From NCBI GenBank assembly GCA_022497145.1, contig MU385934.1, forward strand, positions 8,057 through 72,056: DNA of 64,000 nt. Direction: 5' to 3'. Made by a program: the position numbers and the translations under genes. Source of the stretch: Rostrohypoxylon terebratum. Its lineage: Eukaryota > Ascomycota > Sordariomycetes > Xylariales > Hypoxylaceae. The notes beneath the pieces were generated by a model. It was not told where the DNA came from and made no database searches. It worked only from the letters and a program-made list of their open reading frames with translations. This document shows, piece after piece, positions 23,009 to 33,549 of the stretch (positions are counted from its first letter, which is position 1; the number at the start of each line of letters is the position of its first letter).

Positions 23009-24248
23009 AAGAGTATGTACCTTAGGTCCTAGGTAGTCGAGAAGGAAGCTAAATTAAAGAGATGAAAGGGAGATGAACGTTATGGCAAGCCCGTGCTATT
23101 ATTAAGGAGGTTTAGGGAGAAAAATAAGGAGCTTAGGACAAAATGGAGTAAAGAGAGAGAAGAGGAAGGCAAAGGGGCAGAGAAATACCATACGTACTCC
23201 TCAGGATTAGGATTAGCAAAGACATCGTCACTATTCGCAGCTTGCCCTAGTCGATGGAGCCGGAGCCCTAAAATTTGACTACTAGATAGGTATGTGTTAG
23301 GTATGTGTAAGCATTAGGTACTAGTCTGGAGTTTTCATGTTGGAAATTTCAAGGTTACGAACCGAACTCGGTGGATTTATGCCATGCCACTTGCATCCAT
23401 CAGCATCACATGGGTCCATTGTCCATTGGGGTGAGTTTGGATGCTTAGAGCCTTAGATCTCACCGGCTCTAGCCAGCTGACCCCAGACTACATCCAGAGT
23501 ACGTACATCCAATAATACCTAGGACCTAGGACCTAAGGCCCAGGAACTAGGTATTCCCAATCACGAAATTGCTTTAGTCCCAAGTTTGCCAATCTTGTCA
23601 AGTTGATTTTAATCCGCAATTCGCTAACCGCAATTCGCTAGCCGCAAGTCGGTGTGGGGATTTCCCTGACGATTTTCGATTTTTACCTGCCGGAATCTTA
23701 CCAAGCTCCGGTGAACATAGAAAAGCAGAGAAGCAGAAAAGCAAGCCAGCTAGACCTGACGATCGAAAGACAGAAAAGACAGTAGCTCTGGGGCTACAAT
23801 AAATCTGTGATGTGATGTAATGTGTTATGTATGTCTTCCTCATAAATGATGATAATGATAAATTCATAACTCGGAGACGATATGTTGTAAATAAATGGAG
23901 AATTGCGGTGCTAGGCGATGACTTTCCAAAATTCCCCACGACCAAAAGGGAATAGCTTTGTGTGGGGGATTCTCGGTGCCCTACGTGGATTCGTGGAATG
24001 TACCGGAGACGTTCCGCTGGTACTCCCTACCTAGTAGTAGGTAAGGACCTACCCATACGATATAGGTACATATCTACATAGTGGTACGTACGTAGCGGTA
24101 CTTTGCATAGATAGGCTGATAGATACATACTAGGTAACTAGGTATTGTTGGTGTCGTGTTACGTAATCGAGAGATCAAGAGGGGATTTGCAGGTTTGAAA
24201 TTGAAAGTACTATATTTATCGCTCCAGTATCAATATCCACATCCAGCA
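23009..24248. other. gene-poor intergenic DNA
   Basis: No supported gene. It has TAGGTA/CCTAGG words at about 23515-23555 and 24025-24145, a CGCAATTCGCTA direct repeat at about 23615-23645, and an AGAAAAGCAGAGAAGCAG-type short repeat near 23718-23740. Confidence 0.6.
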
Positions 24249-24250
24249 TA

Positions 24251-24456
24251 TTAGTACTGGCTACGCAAAGCTCGCCGTCGTACCCTAACGGGTACTGCGC
24301 TTTAATTAGCAAAATTGCAGGTAATTAGCAAAGTACCTTAAGATTATTAGGGAAATATTAATACTATTAAGTATTTTGCTAATCACTTGCTATTTTGCTA
24401 ATTAAAGCGCAGTACCCGTTAGGGTACGACGGCGAGCTTTGCGTAGCCAGTACTAA
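24251..24456. mobile_element. 206-bp MITE (Tc1/mariner-like), near-perfect palindrome
   Basis: The first 65 bases (beginning TTAGTACTGGCTACGCAAAG) are an exact reverse complement of the last 65 (ending CTTTGCGTAGCCAGTACTAA). The match continues imperfectly toward the centre, so the two 103-base halves almost fold into one hairpin. The element is flanked by TA at 24249-24250 and at 24457-24458, consistent with a TA target duplication as made by Tc1/mariner-type transposases. There is no coding capacity. Each arm also contains a small internal palindrome (GTACCC-TAAC-GGGTAC). No second copy is obvious in this window. Confidence 0.88.
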
Positions 24457-24458
24457 TA

Positions 24459-25289
24459 CCCCACTGGGCATATGGATATTATTGTAAAATTCTGGGGGCG
24501 GGGTCTGCTCATGACCTGAAGTAGGCGCCGTAGAACAGTGGGAAACAGTGGAGAACAATGGAGCTCATAGTGGGCCAATGTGATGTGGCGCCGCTGAGCT
24601 GGAGAACTCTCGACCCCTCCAGAGCTCTTTCTGGGGGAACAAAGCCAGCGCTAATGGTACTATAGGTATTTTTTTATGTAGGCGTAGAGGTGATTTTATA
24701 CCTAGGTCCTACCTAGTAGGTACCTATCAGGTCTTAGGTACAATACAATACAGCATACCTAGGACCTACTAGGTAGGACCTAGGTCCTAAGTGTACTCGT
24801 TCGGACAAATCCGAGCTATATACATCAATGTACCTATGTAAAATATGTATCGCATACCTAGTAGTAAACCTTTACATGTATATATCCCAACACACCTACC
24901 TGGCCGATACGTGATTGAAAAAGGTACCTACCTGACTTCTAAGTAGGTAGCAGGTACTACCGTGCCGTCGTATGAATTTTTGTATCCTAAAAGGGAAAGT
25001 GCAGGGGTACGACAACCAATTAGAACATTCCAATGATAGAATGATAAAGCAGTATTAACCTTGAAATTTGGAAGTTTATCTAGATACATCCATGGATATA
25101 CCCCTACTTATAATGATGCTTGACTGACTTGGTCTTCCGTCTTTCATTCTTAATGTTCCTTAATCTTCCCTATTATATGTTCCATTTCTGTACCTATTCA
25201 TTTCCTCATTCTAAGTAAGATATTTTCTCACTTGTATTGCACAAGTCTCCTTAAGTTAGGCGTACAATCTCTATTTATATGTCTAACCG
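24459..25289. other. gene-poor DNA rich in CCTAGGTACC words
   Basis: No gene is supported. ACCTAGGTCC/TAGGTACC words are densest at 24690-24795 and 24895-24960. AT-rich sequence follows at 25030-25270. Confidence 0.6.
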
Positions 25290-26764
25290 GTCACCTAATA
25301 TGTGTCCGATACCCGGCGGATCCGAGTTCTAGCTAGAAGGAGATAGTATCGAACTCCGAAACCTCAGCCATGATATATCCGGTGAATCTCCCCGTATACC
25401 CCCTGCTCCGGCTGTTCCTCTGTCAGCAGTTCTCCCGCGGGATCTCCCGGCTCCTCCGGCTCCTCCGGCTTCCTTGCCTCCCACGCTGAGTATAGCGTCA
25501 TTCCCGCCTAGTTATTCAACGCTTCCTGAGGAAGAGACGTCTACACGGCGCTTCTTACTATTCATCTTCGTCATGGGTAAGTCTCCATAGACCCCTCCTG
25601 CAAGTAAATAGAATTTCTATATTAATACCCAATGCTATAGGACGCTGTCTTCAACTTGATCGGCTGCTCTTCTACATCTGTCAGCTATACTTCGAAAGGA
25701 TGTTAAGGCTCACCGCGTTAGACTTTCAAGTCCGTGAGAGACGGTACTTATACAGAGCTTATAGTATGCAGCATTCATCAGAGAATTCTGCTATTTTGCA
25801 GCCCAAGGTAAGTCCTTGGTGCAACGACTACTAACTAACCTTGAGTCGCTCAATGGGTCGCCTGAGCTGATTCCTTGAAATTCCCTTAAACCCCATTTTG
25901 AGCATACTCGACAAACCATCAACTTACCTTTGTATCATGTTATGTTTCTGGGCTGTATGCCATATATGTCTGAGCTACGAAGACATGTTTGGACGTGTTT
26001 TCTCTATTTGCGCATTATTTTGTGTATTAGAACCGGCATTATTTGTAGGTACACCTGACTCTTGGAATATCTAGAATTTCAAGCGATACACTGATCTCGC
26101 TAAGGTTAGCCTTTTTGTTTTCTTTTTTTCTTGCATATAATTTCCTGCTAATAGGAAGTAAGCAGGAGAATAGCCTTTTTGGTCACTGCAGGGCTAATCG
26201 CTTGCGCCGTCATGGATTTTGCTCTTGGTTCGGACTTTTTCGATCCTGTTCCTGATTTTGGTCGCATCGATGCATCGGGACAGGTCGCCATCGGAATTGG
26301 ATTTTCATAACGCATCGTCTTGCTTTCCTTTTCACCGCAACTACCACTATCGCTGTCATGACTGGGCAAAGGCCAGGCCTTCTCCTTCACAAGCTTGTCT
26401 AGGTATATATGCCTCCCGTGATTCTATTTTTGTTTACCGATCGTGTGGTCTTGGCTGGTGGACTGCTTGACTTGGAACCGATCAAAACGAGCAGCGTTTA
26501 TTTTCATCGTTAGTTGTTTGTCGAGCATGGGAAATGTTTATGTTCTGCTGACGACTTTCATGAATATGTATGAGAAAGGTCGGAAACTCAACCTTAGGCA
26601 CTTTAGTGCGCCAATGGGTTTAGAGACTGGAGCGCTTATGACAGCTGCTATCTTAGGTCGGCTTCGTCAATCTAATCGGAACCTAGATCGCCCCCAAGAA
26701 GAAAACCCTGAAATAGGACGTAGGGCTTCGTCTTTGGAATTGGAAGAGGAAATTTCTGGATGAG
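25290..26764 (+). pseudogene. possible remnant or unrecognised multi-exon membrane-protein gene
   Basis: Several blocks look coding but do not join cleanly. A Pro-rich frame ends in RRFLLFIFVMG at a GTAAGT donor (25576). After a CTATAG acceptor (to 25640) comes RCLQLDRLLFYICQLYFERM, which closes in phase and ends at another GTAAGT (25808). Then come LCFWAVCHICLSYEDMFGRV (about 25940-26045), RRIAFLVTAGLIACAVMDFA with FGRIDASGQVAIGIGF (about 26165-26308), and RLAFLFTATTTIAVMTGQRP. Hydrophobic helices alternate with loops, suggesting an integral membrane protein. Stops and frame changes separate the later blocks, no clean start is seen (an in-frame TAG lies upstream), and I cannot name the family. 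It may be a real gene with many introns or a decayed one. Confidence 0.35.
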
Positions 26765-27717
26765 AGGTCGAGTTCGGCTTCCCTGTCTAAGTCGAAAGTA
26801 AATCGATACGGGAGGGCCAGAGACCTCTTAGAACTGCATGGTGAGTATATAAGGGCGCTAGGAGCCTGTACCTGACCTTGTGTTAACCTCTATATAAAAA
26901 GGGTTCCCTGTACGGCATTTAAAAGTCTCTTGTGTACCAAACCATCTGAACAGCTTATCACGAGTTGTGTCAGTGGAACATTGAAGCTTTATAGCCTTTG
27001 GCCAACCGTTGCTAAGACATTGTTAAAGAGTGCGCTGTGTTTACCAAGGCTTTAGCGGCAAGAATATAATGCCAGTAGAGTACTCAGTAAGATGCCATTT
27101 ACATAGATACCTGTTTTCAAATGATATGACTACCTCCCGTTAAAATTTACATTAAGCAGTAATTCGGAGACCCGCTCATATGTTCGGGGATGAGATCTTA
27201 GAACTAACAACTCTTGATCCTATGGCGAGGGATCAAGAGGAATCAAAGATACATCGAATGTCACGCAGGCACAAGACGAATAACAGAGATATGATTCATT
27301 CCATAGATACAACCCATCGGCATTATCTAATTGCGGCGTGCGTAGTGCCAATGCCACAGTGCTATAGGTATCTCAGATCATCCTAAGCAGATCTATCTCC
27401 GTGAGTCTTATTGCATTCTTTTACATCTCGAGCATTCCCTTCCCTAAGGTCAGCTGAAATTAAAAGGAGGGTATTGCTAATTTCTAGCAGTCCTGCGCGG
27501 GCCTATACTCGGCGTATGGACAGAGGGCTAACAAGCGACGCTCGCATCGATAGATTCGTAAAATAGGTGCGAGAGAGTCGCTACTAACCATGGCTTTGGC
27601 GGCATCTATGATGATCTTACTACGCTACCAGGGTTTGAGTTCATGGGGTTGCTGCATGCGCGCGAACGCACACTCTGTACTAGAGTCATCTCGGGTGATA
27701 GGTGCAAATGTCGTCAT
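26765..27717. other. intergenic, downstream of ArgRS
   Basis: About 950 bases without a supported gene. The 68-codon plus-strand frame at 27180-27386 shows no domain. Confidence 0.55.
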
Positions 27718-30012
27718 TTACATTCTACAAGCGTCAGAACATTGTTGTCGTTAGTTGTGTTTGAAGCTTACCTCTGGAGAGGACTCAACCCGAGCAATCG
27801 CATGCAGTTTCCAACAACAATCTGGGCGGCATCGTAAAGCGCCATCCTAGCTGCCTTTAGGGCCGGCTCGCTACCTACAACCTGAAGCTGATCGTAGCTA
27901 CTGCTGATAGCATGTGTCAATCTGAAAAGGTACGTTACGACCGTGGTCGGTTCAAGAGTACGCAGTGTGTTTTGGGCCACATCGGGCCACTGGGCCAGTA
28001 AACGAACGACATTCACGGCGTGGGCTTCGGTAAGGAGGGATAAATCAGCATTTGCCAACTCCTCATCGGTGACGTTGGCGCGGCGTTTGATGGACGATAA
28101 GCGGGTGTGTGCATATTGTAAATAAGGACCTGTGTCCCCCTCGAACGACGTCATTACCGCTAGATCGAAAGTATAGTTGTTGCCCCTAGCCACAATCCAC
28201 GTCAGCGTCGAGCTCATCTAACGAGTCTCTGTACGAACCTCTTTCCGCTCATATCCTGAGTCATTACACTGCTGATGCCGAGAGTATCGGCGGTGCCCTC
28301 TGGATCTTCCACTTGAGAATATTTGGCGTCGTTCTTCCGCATGACTTCGTGCATGTGATCGGCGCAATCCCTGAGAATATCGTCCAGACTATGGATTCCG
28401 TTAGTTATACTACACCCGACGGCAACGAACTAGTAGACGTACAATTTGACAGTGCCTTTTCGGGTACTCATGCCTTGTACCAATCCGAAATTGATATGTT
28501 GGCAACGAGCCGCAATGTCTTTGTAACCGAGGAGGTCGATGATCCTAAAGAGTTGCTGTAGGTGGAGATCCTGCTGGCTTGCAACAACATAAATCATATG
28601 ATCGAACTTGTATTTCTCATAGCGACCTAGGAGCTCGGCGATATCTCGGGTGAGATATAAAGCTGTGCCGTCCCTCTTCCGGATGACTGCTTTGCCAAGG
28701 CGTTTACCTTCCTTGCCTGGCAAAAGCTGAGTGAAGTCGACTAGCACGGCACCCTGATCTTCTCGAGAGACGCCCTTTTCTGCCATCTCCTTCGCTACTT
28801 TCTCCATAGACTCCTCGCTAACCTGACTTTCGCCACTGTATTCATCGAATTTGATGTTTAATCTTGCATATGTAGCCTTGTAGCGGACAATGCTTAAGTC
28901 CCTGAAGCGCTGCCACAACGCCAGAGCCCTCTCGTCTCGATCGGTCATCTTCCTGAAGTAGCCTCGGGCTTGCTCATCTAGACTGTTAGCCAAGAGCTCG
29001 GTAACGTCTTGGCCTTCTTTCTTCTTTGCTTCGATAGTAGCTAATTCCTCATCTTTCTCAGCGTTTATGCGGACATAGAGCCGGAAAAGATGATCGATAG
29101 GGTCTTTCTTGAGTGCTTCCTCGTCTCCGTATCTCTCGTAAGCTAAGGCCAGGAGGCCGTATTGTTTACCCCAATCACCGAGATAATTGATCCTGACAAC
29201 ATCCCAACCAGCTCCCTCGTATAGGTTTGCTAGAAAGCTTCCAATGATGGTTGAACGGAGATGCCCAGCATGGAATGGCTTAGCAATATTGGGAGAGCTG
29301 AATTCGATAACGATGCGCTTCTTGCCCTCGCTAGGATTCTTGGGGTTTTTCAACCCGAGGAAGGGGTTTCGGCCATAATCGGCACCGAGCTGCCGGATCA
29401 TGGGAATGAGCGATTGAGCGAGGGGACCACCTTTGGCGAAGAAGGAAAGAAAGGAGCCGTTGGCAACAGGCTTCTCGAAAAGGGGATCATCTTCGGGGAA
29501 CTGTCAGAACTTGTGGTTAGCTAATCATCTCCGCTGCATACATAGCTTGCGCGTCTTTTTTTTACTTTGGCTGCCCACTCAGCTCCTAGAGCGTCTGGCT
29601 TTGCGCCCTTTATTCTGAGAGCGGGAACAGGTAGGATGAAGTCTCCCTTATCGAGGGCATTTGTCCAGGAGATGACAGGTCGGATGTTCTCAGCCGCGAC
29701 ACATGTGATAGGGGCGAGAATTTCAGCGATATGTACCCGATATAGATCGAAAGGATTCACTTCGGGGTAGGTCGCGGGGTACTTGGCGGAGATAGAGTCG
29801 AGAGTTAGGTTGTCCAGCTTCGAAAGAAGGTGGTTTATCCCGCTAGAGGACGCCATCGTGGCCAGGGCGCGTCTCTGGAAGACCAATATAGAAGGGGCAA
29901 AAGGGATGTTGTAACTATGAATATGACGAGTTTTCTTTGCCTGTGTCTGTCGAAGTGGCCGAATCGCGCGAACAATGATAGTCCTGTGGAACAGACACCG
30001 GTCGATGTTCAT
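27718..30012 (-). CDS. arginyl-tRNA synthetase (class I), five exons, 691 aa or 639 aa
   Basis: Model complement(join(27718..27724,27772..28185,28239..28388,28443..29500,29566..30012)). It charges tRNA-Arg with arginine. The N-terminal Add1-like domain is followed by the class I signature FHAGHLRSTIIGSF (HIGH-like), NYLGDWGKQYGLL, the catalytic-core block RDGTALYLTRDIA, GMSTRKGTVKF (KMSKS-like), NNYTFDLAVMTSFEGDTGPYLQYAH, and the helical anticodon-binding domain. The last exon is seven bases: a GTAAGC donor at 27771 and a TTGTAG acceptor give the codons AGA-ATG-TAA, so the protein ends in RM, the usual end of this family. ATG 30012 gives an Arg-rich, acid-poor leader (RTIIVRAIRPLRQTQAKKTR) typical of mitochondrial import; ATG 29856 (MASSSG) gives a cytosolic form. 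One gene may serve both compartments. Confidence 0.94.
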
Positions 30013-30547
30013 GAAGATGCGGCCTGTATGTTTTTATTTTGCTGACAGTATAAAATCGAAAGGTTACCGGCCTCGTCTTGACTCACGTAAAAAGTAAAGG
30101 CGTGAAAGGAAAAAAAAAGGGGGGAAAATTAGTCAATTACTAGGTAGTAGGTAGGCTTTGGATTTGGAATTTACCCCTCCCCCGCGAAGAAGACGGTCGC
30201 ACATTCTAATTGGTTTGCGGGATCAGGTCGCTACCTACTACCTAGGACCTAGGACCTAGGTACGCACGTACGCACGTACCGCTATATGTAAGATTTAAGT
30301 GCATACTAGGTACAATACATATGTAGGACCTAGGTACCTACCTGGTAGGCACCGACAGGCCTAATAAGAGTTGAGCCTAAACCGAATGTTCCTTTTATTC
30401 CACATTCACCTTAGGTAATAGGTCCTATTAGTAAGTACATATACATTTGTAGATTTTTTTCTCTTTCTTATATTGACCCTTCTACCCGTCAACCCTCCGG
30501 TTGCCATCTAAAATATCTAAAATAATGCTACATCTATGCTAGCTAAT
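30013..30547. other. intergenic with CCTAGGTACGCACGTA words
   Basis: ArgRS promoter side and HET gene 3' flank. CCTAGGACCTAGGTACGTACG-type words cluster at 30227-30350. No gene is seen. Confidence 0.55.
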
Positions 30548-32293
30548 CTACATCGATTTACTCTTCCTAAATAAGCCCTGCACAAGTTTTATCTTTGAGC
30601 GACGTTGCTTTAATTCCTTGGTCTCGACACTGTTTACCTGAAGTAGTGTGGCCGGAATCTCTGCACCAGTCTCTCCGAGGTCCAGATAGACGTCTTTAAC
30701 AGTATGGATGAAGCCTGAGCATTTCGTTGACGTCCGGTCAGGTATTCGCTGTAAAATATTTTCGACATGCGACGGAAGGAGGTCGTCTCGACTGAGAGCA
30801 GGAGGGGTTTGATTTGAGGCGAAGATCCCATACAGAAGCCACCCCGATGACCGGACGCAGACAATGGTGATTCCGTCATCGCTATCTGCAACTTTTGCTT
30901 TCCACAAGCCCCAATAATACGGACGCTGAAAGCTAAGTAACATGGAATTCCTCAAGTCCCAGTCAGCTTGCGGAAAAGCCGCGATACTGTCGATATCGAA
31001 GATAGAACTCGATAACCTGATCTGGATTGCATTAATGCGGCTGCTCAGGACAGTTTTCTCCAGAGAAGCAGAGTCCTTGCAACATATATATTGCGGATGA
31101 GTGAGCTTTGCCGCCGAGTATACGTTCAAGTCGAAAATCATGGCCATATGCCAAGGCTTCTGTCTAGCAAAGAGGCCTGGGCCGTACTGCCACAGCGATA
31201 TGACCATCACAAGCTTCTTCTGACGTTCATCGACGCACCCTAGCGACATGAAATAGCTGCCTGCCTGCCCTGTTTCTCCCCGACCGATTCTGATCAAGCC
31301 GTCCGTGCGTAGACCACGGCTAGTCAGCCCATACTCACCCCCGTTGTTCCATTCGAACGCCGGTTTCACAAGCCTCTGGCAGCCGTTGAACTCGGCCGGA
31401 GAATTGGCCATCAACCCGCGGAAACGACGCAAGTCATCCACATCAGCTGTCCAGGCAAATATGGAGAGATCGTGGCTGGACCTGATAATTTCTTCTTGCA
31501 AACGGATGAAGGCTTTCTTGCCCTCACCATACAGCAACGGCATATTGATATCGAATATTCCGAGGAGACAATATGCCATATCCTCCACCCTCGTTGTCTC
31601 ACGGTTTGAGGCCCAGGACATACGTCGACCGACTAAGATATTGTCGAGGGGTTTGCCTTTCAGGATATCCGTGTCAACGCCAGTAATCCAAGACAGAATG
31701 GAGGCCAGGTCGAGTTTCGAACCAAAGTAATTCCATTCTTTGTCGTAGAAGTTTATCCGACTCGGCGCGATTAATTCTTGCAGCGTCCAGCCACGAGAAA
31801 ACCATTTACAATCGCCGAGGCCCCTCTTAACCTTGTTGCGTAAGTCTATTTCTGCGGCTGACTGCTGAGGAAGATCCCCGTAGAACCCCTCCCCCTTGAC
31901 TTCCAGGGCCTCTCGGGATTCGAATGAAGTTGTGGCATTGGCCAGCGTCTCGTCCGTGAAGCAGGTAAAATCGTACAGGTACACAAAACAGATGGCAGCC
32001 TTCTTATACCACGCAAACATGGAATTGATAGCTTCTGACAGCTCGGCGCTGCTTGACTTATCGATGCAACAGGTATCTACCCAAGCATATTTGAGATTGT
32101 GCTCCAATGCGACCCTGCAAGTAGCCCTCATCTTCTGGTAGCCTTCTCTGTCAGATAGCCTGTCCCAATTCCGGTTGTTCATGTCGACGAAGGTCATCTC
32201 CTCGTCTCCCCACGTGTGGGACAGAATCGCGTAAGGGGGGACATCTTGCACGAACTCTTCAAGATGTAGCGATTGGCAATTGATCAACCACAT
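30548..32293 (-). CDS. HET-domain (heterokaryon incompatibility) protein, 581 aa
   Basis: Single frame from ATG 32293 (MWLINCQSLHLEEF). The HET domain fills about the first 250 residues, with its three classical conserved blocks: YAILSHTWGDEEMTF near residue 22, then LKYAWVDTCCIDKSSSAELSEAINSMFAWY, then GWTLQELIAPSRINFYDKEW. Next comes the WASNRETTRVEDMAYCLLGIFDINMPLLYGEG block common to large HET proteins. The C-terminal half has no NACHT, WD40, ankyrin or TPR signature that I recognise, so this is a HET-plus-unknown-C-terminus type. HET proteins trigger programmed cell death after fusion of unlike hyphae, or act in related allorecognition; a given copy may have no known partner. No intron and no disruption is seen. 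Confidence 0.93.
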   Translation of the reverse strand: MWLINCQSLHLEEFVQDVPPYAILSHTWGDEEMTFVDMNNRNWDRLSDREGYQKMRATCRVALEHNLKYAWVDTCCIDKSSSAELSEAINSMFAWYKKAAICFVYLYDFTCFTDETLANATTSFESREALEVKGEGFYGDLPQQSAAEIDLRNKVKRGLGDCKWFSRGWTLQELIAPSRINFYDKEWNYFGSKLDLASILSWITGVDTDILKGKPLDNILVGRRMSWASNRETTRVEDMAYCLLGIFDINMPLLYGEGKKAFIRLQEEIIRSSHDLSIFAWTADVDDLRRFRGLMANSPAEFNGCQRLVKPAFEWNNGGEYGLTSRGLRTDGLIRIGRGETGQAGSYFMSLGCVDERQKKLVMVISLWQYGPGLFARQKPWHMAMIFDLNVYSAAKLTHPQYICCKDSASLEKTVLSSRINAIQIRLSSSIFDIDSIAAFPQADWDLRNSMLLSFQRPYYWGLWKAKVADSDDGITIVCVRSSGWLLYGIFASNQTPPALSRDDLLPSHVENILQRIPDRTSTKCSGFIHTVKDVYLDLGETGAEIPATLLQVNSVETKELKQRRSKIKLVQGLFRKSKSM

Positions 32294-33549
32294 GACCGAT
32301 TAGGGCTTGTCGCCATGGTAGAAGTTCAAGGGACACGTTTTCTCAATGGTGTAGATGTACCTAAGGTGTGTTTTGGAATTTTGAACGTTTGAATCATTTC
32401 GCGCCGTTGGTTGGGAGGATTGAGAGGGTAAGGAACCTTAGGTAAGCTGAGGAGGAAAGGATCAAGTGGCCAATGTTGCTTTCATTTTTTTTCTTATTTT
32501 AATGCCAGTTGCCCAGGTGTCGTCGTACCTAGCCAGCTAGCCAAACCCCTGTCAATCACATGAAATTACTAATGAATAGCCATAGCGAACCAGATCGTTT
32601 CTATGGGTTCCAATTTTTCTCTTGCGACTTCCAAGGTTATCGGATCTATATTAAGTCATTAACATTCCTACTGTTTTAGAGGTACCGAGATTCATGATTG
32701 TGTAGTCTATACCTAGTAAGCATGGTATCTACATAGTGTGATGTTTTAGGTCTATAAGAATTGGTCTGATTTTGCTGATATATTTCTTGAGTTGTTGTAT
32801 CTGAAGAAAAGGTTGTAAGAAGATAAAAAGACTTAACAGCTACCTAGTAGGTAGGCAGCAGGTATGTACATGTACAAGAAGTCGGTCGATCATGCAAGGA
32901 GTCAAGGACAAAGATCCATGTTACCCCGAAATATAGAGCACTGACCATTAGGTATAGATACTATAGGTACCTACGACTAGTAGTACGTGGTGCTACATAG
33001 TAGAGCTCCCTTGCCGGGGTAGGTCCAGTAATACGGAGACGTGACCCATGGTAAGAAGTACTTATAAGATATGGTAAAACTGTGTGATGAGAAGGTAGAG
33101 GCTAACAAAATAAAAACCACAATTCGTCTTGGCGCTTCCTTTCACCTTTCGCTACTACATACGTCGTAGTACTACCAGACATAAAGCATCCTAGATTGAA
33201 GTTCGACTGTGCAAGGTTCACATTCGTCGAGAGCTCTTTCCGTGCTTTCCCACACATCCATGGATAAATCGTGCATTTTTCTTCTAAACATTCCGATCAT
33301 TCCAGTAAACATTTCCAAACATCTCCAAACATTTCAACCTCTCCACAATATTGCCGACACCACCGCAATTCCCACTGAACGTCGGTAACATCGCCAACCT
33401 CGAACGATCCTCCATCCTCCGTCTTCCCCTCCGTCCTGCGCAATTACCTATCCGTCCGATCGATCGAATATACCCTATACATAGGTCCTATACGTCTATT
33501 ATCCTACTGTACCTGCTCTCCCGTTTCTCTTATCTACGAAGTTCCTTCT
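32294..33549. other. divergent promoter region, HET / chromodomain gene
   Basis: Head-to-head space of about 1.26 kb. TAGGTA words occur at 32707-32715, 32840-32870 and 32950-33005. An AACATTTCCAAACATCTCCAAACATTTC direct repeat (33307-33336) lies in the probable leader of the chromodomain gene. No gene is seen. Confidence 0.55.

Noticed and set aside
25290..26764. A transposase or reverse-transcriptase origin for the decayed region
   Set aside because: The visible blocks are hydrophobic helices with loops; no DDE, RNase H or YxDD-type motif is seen.
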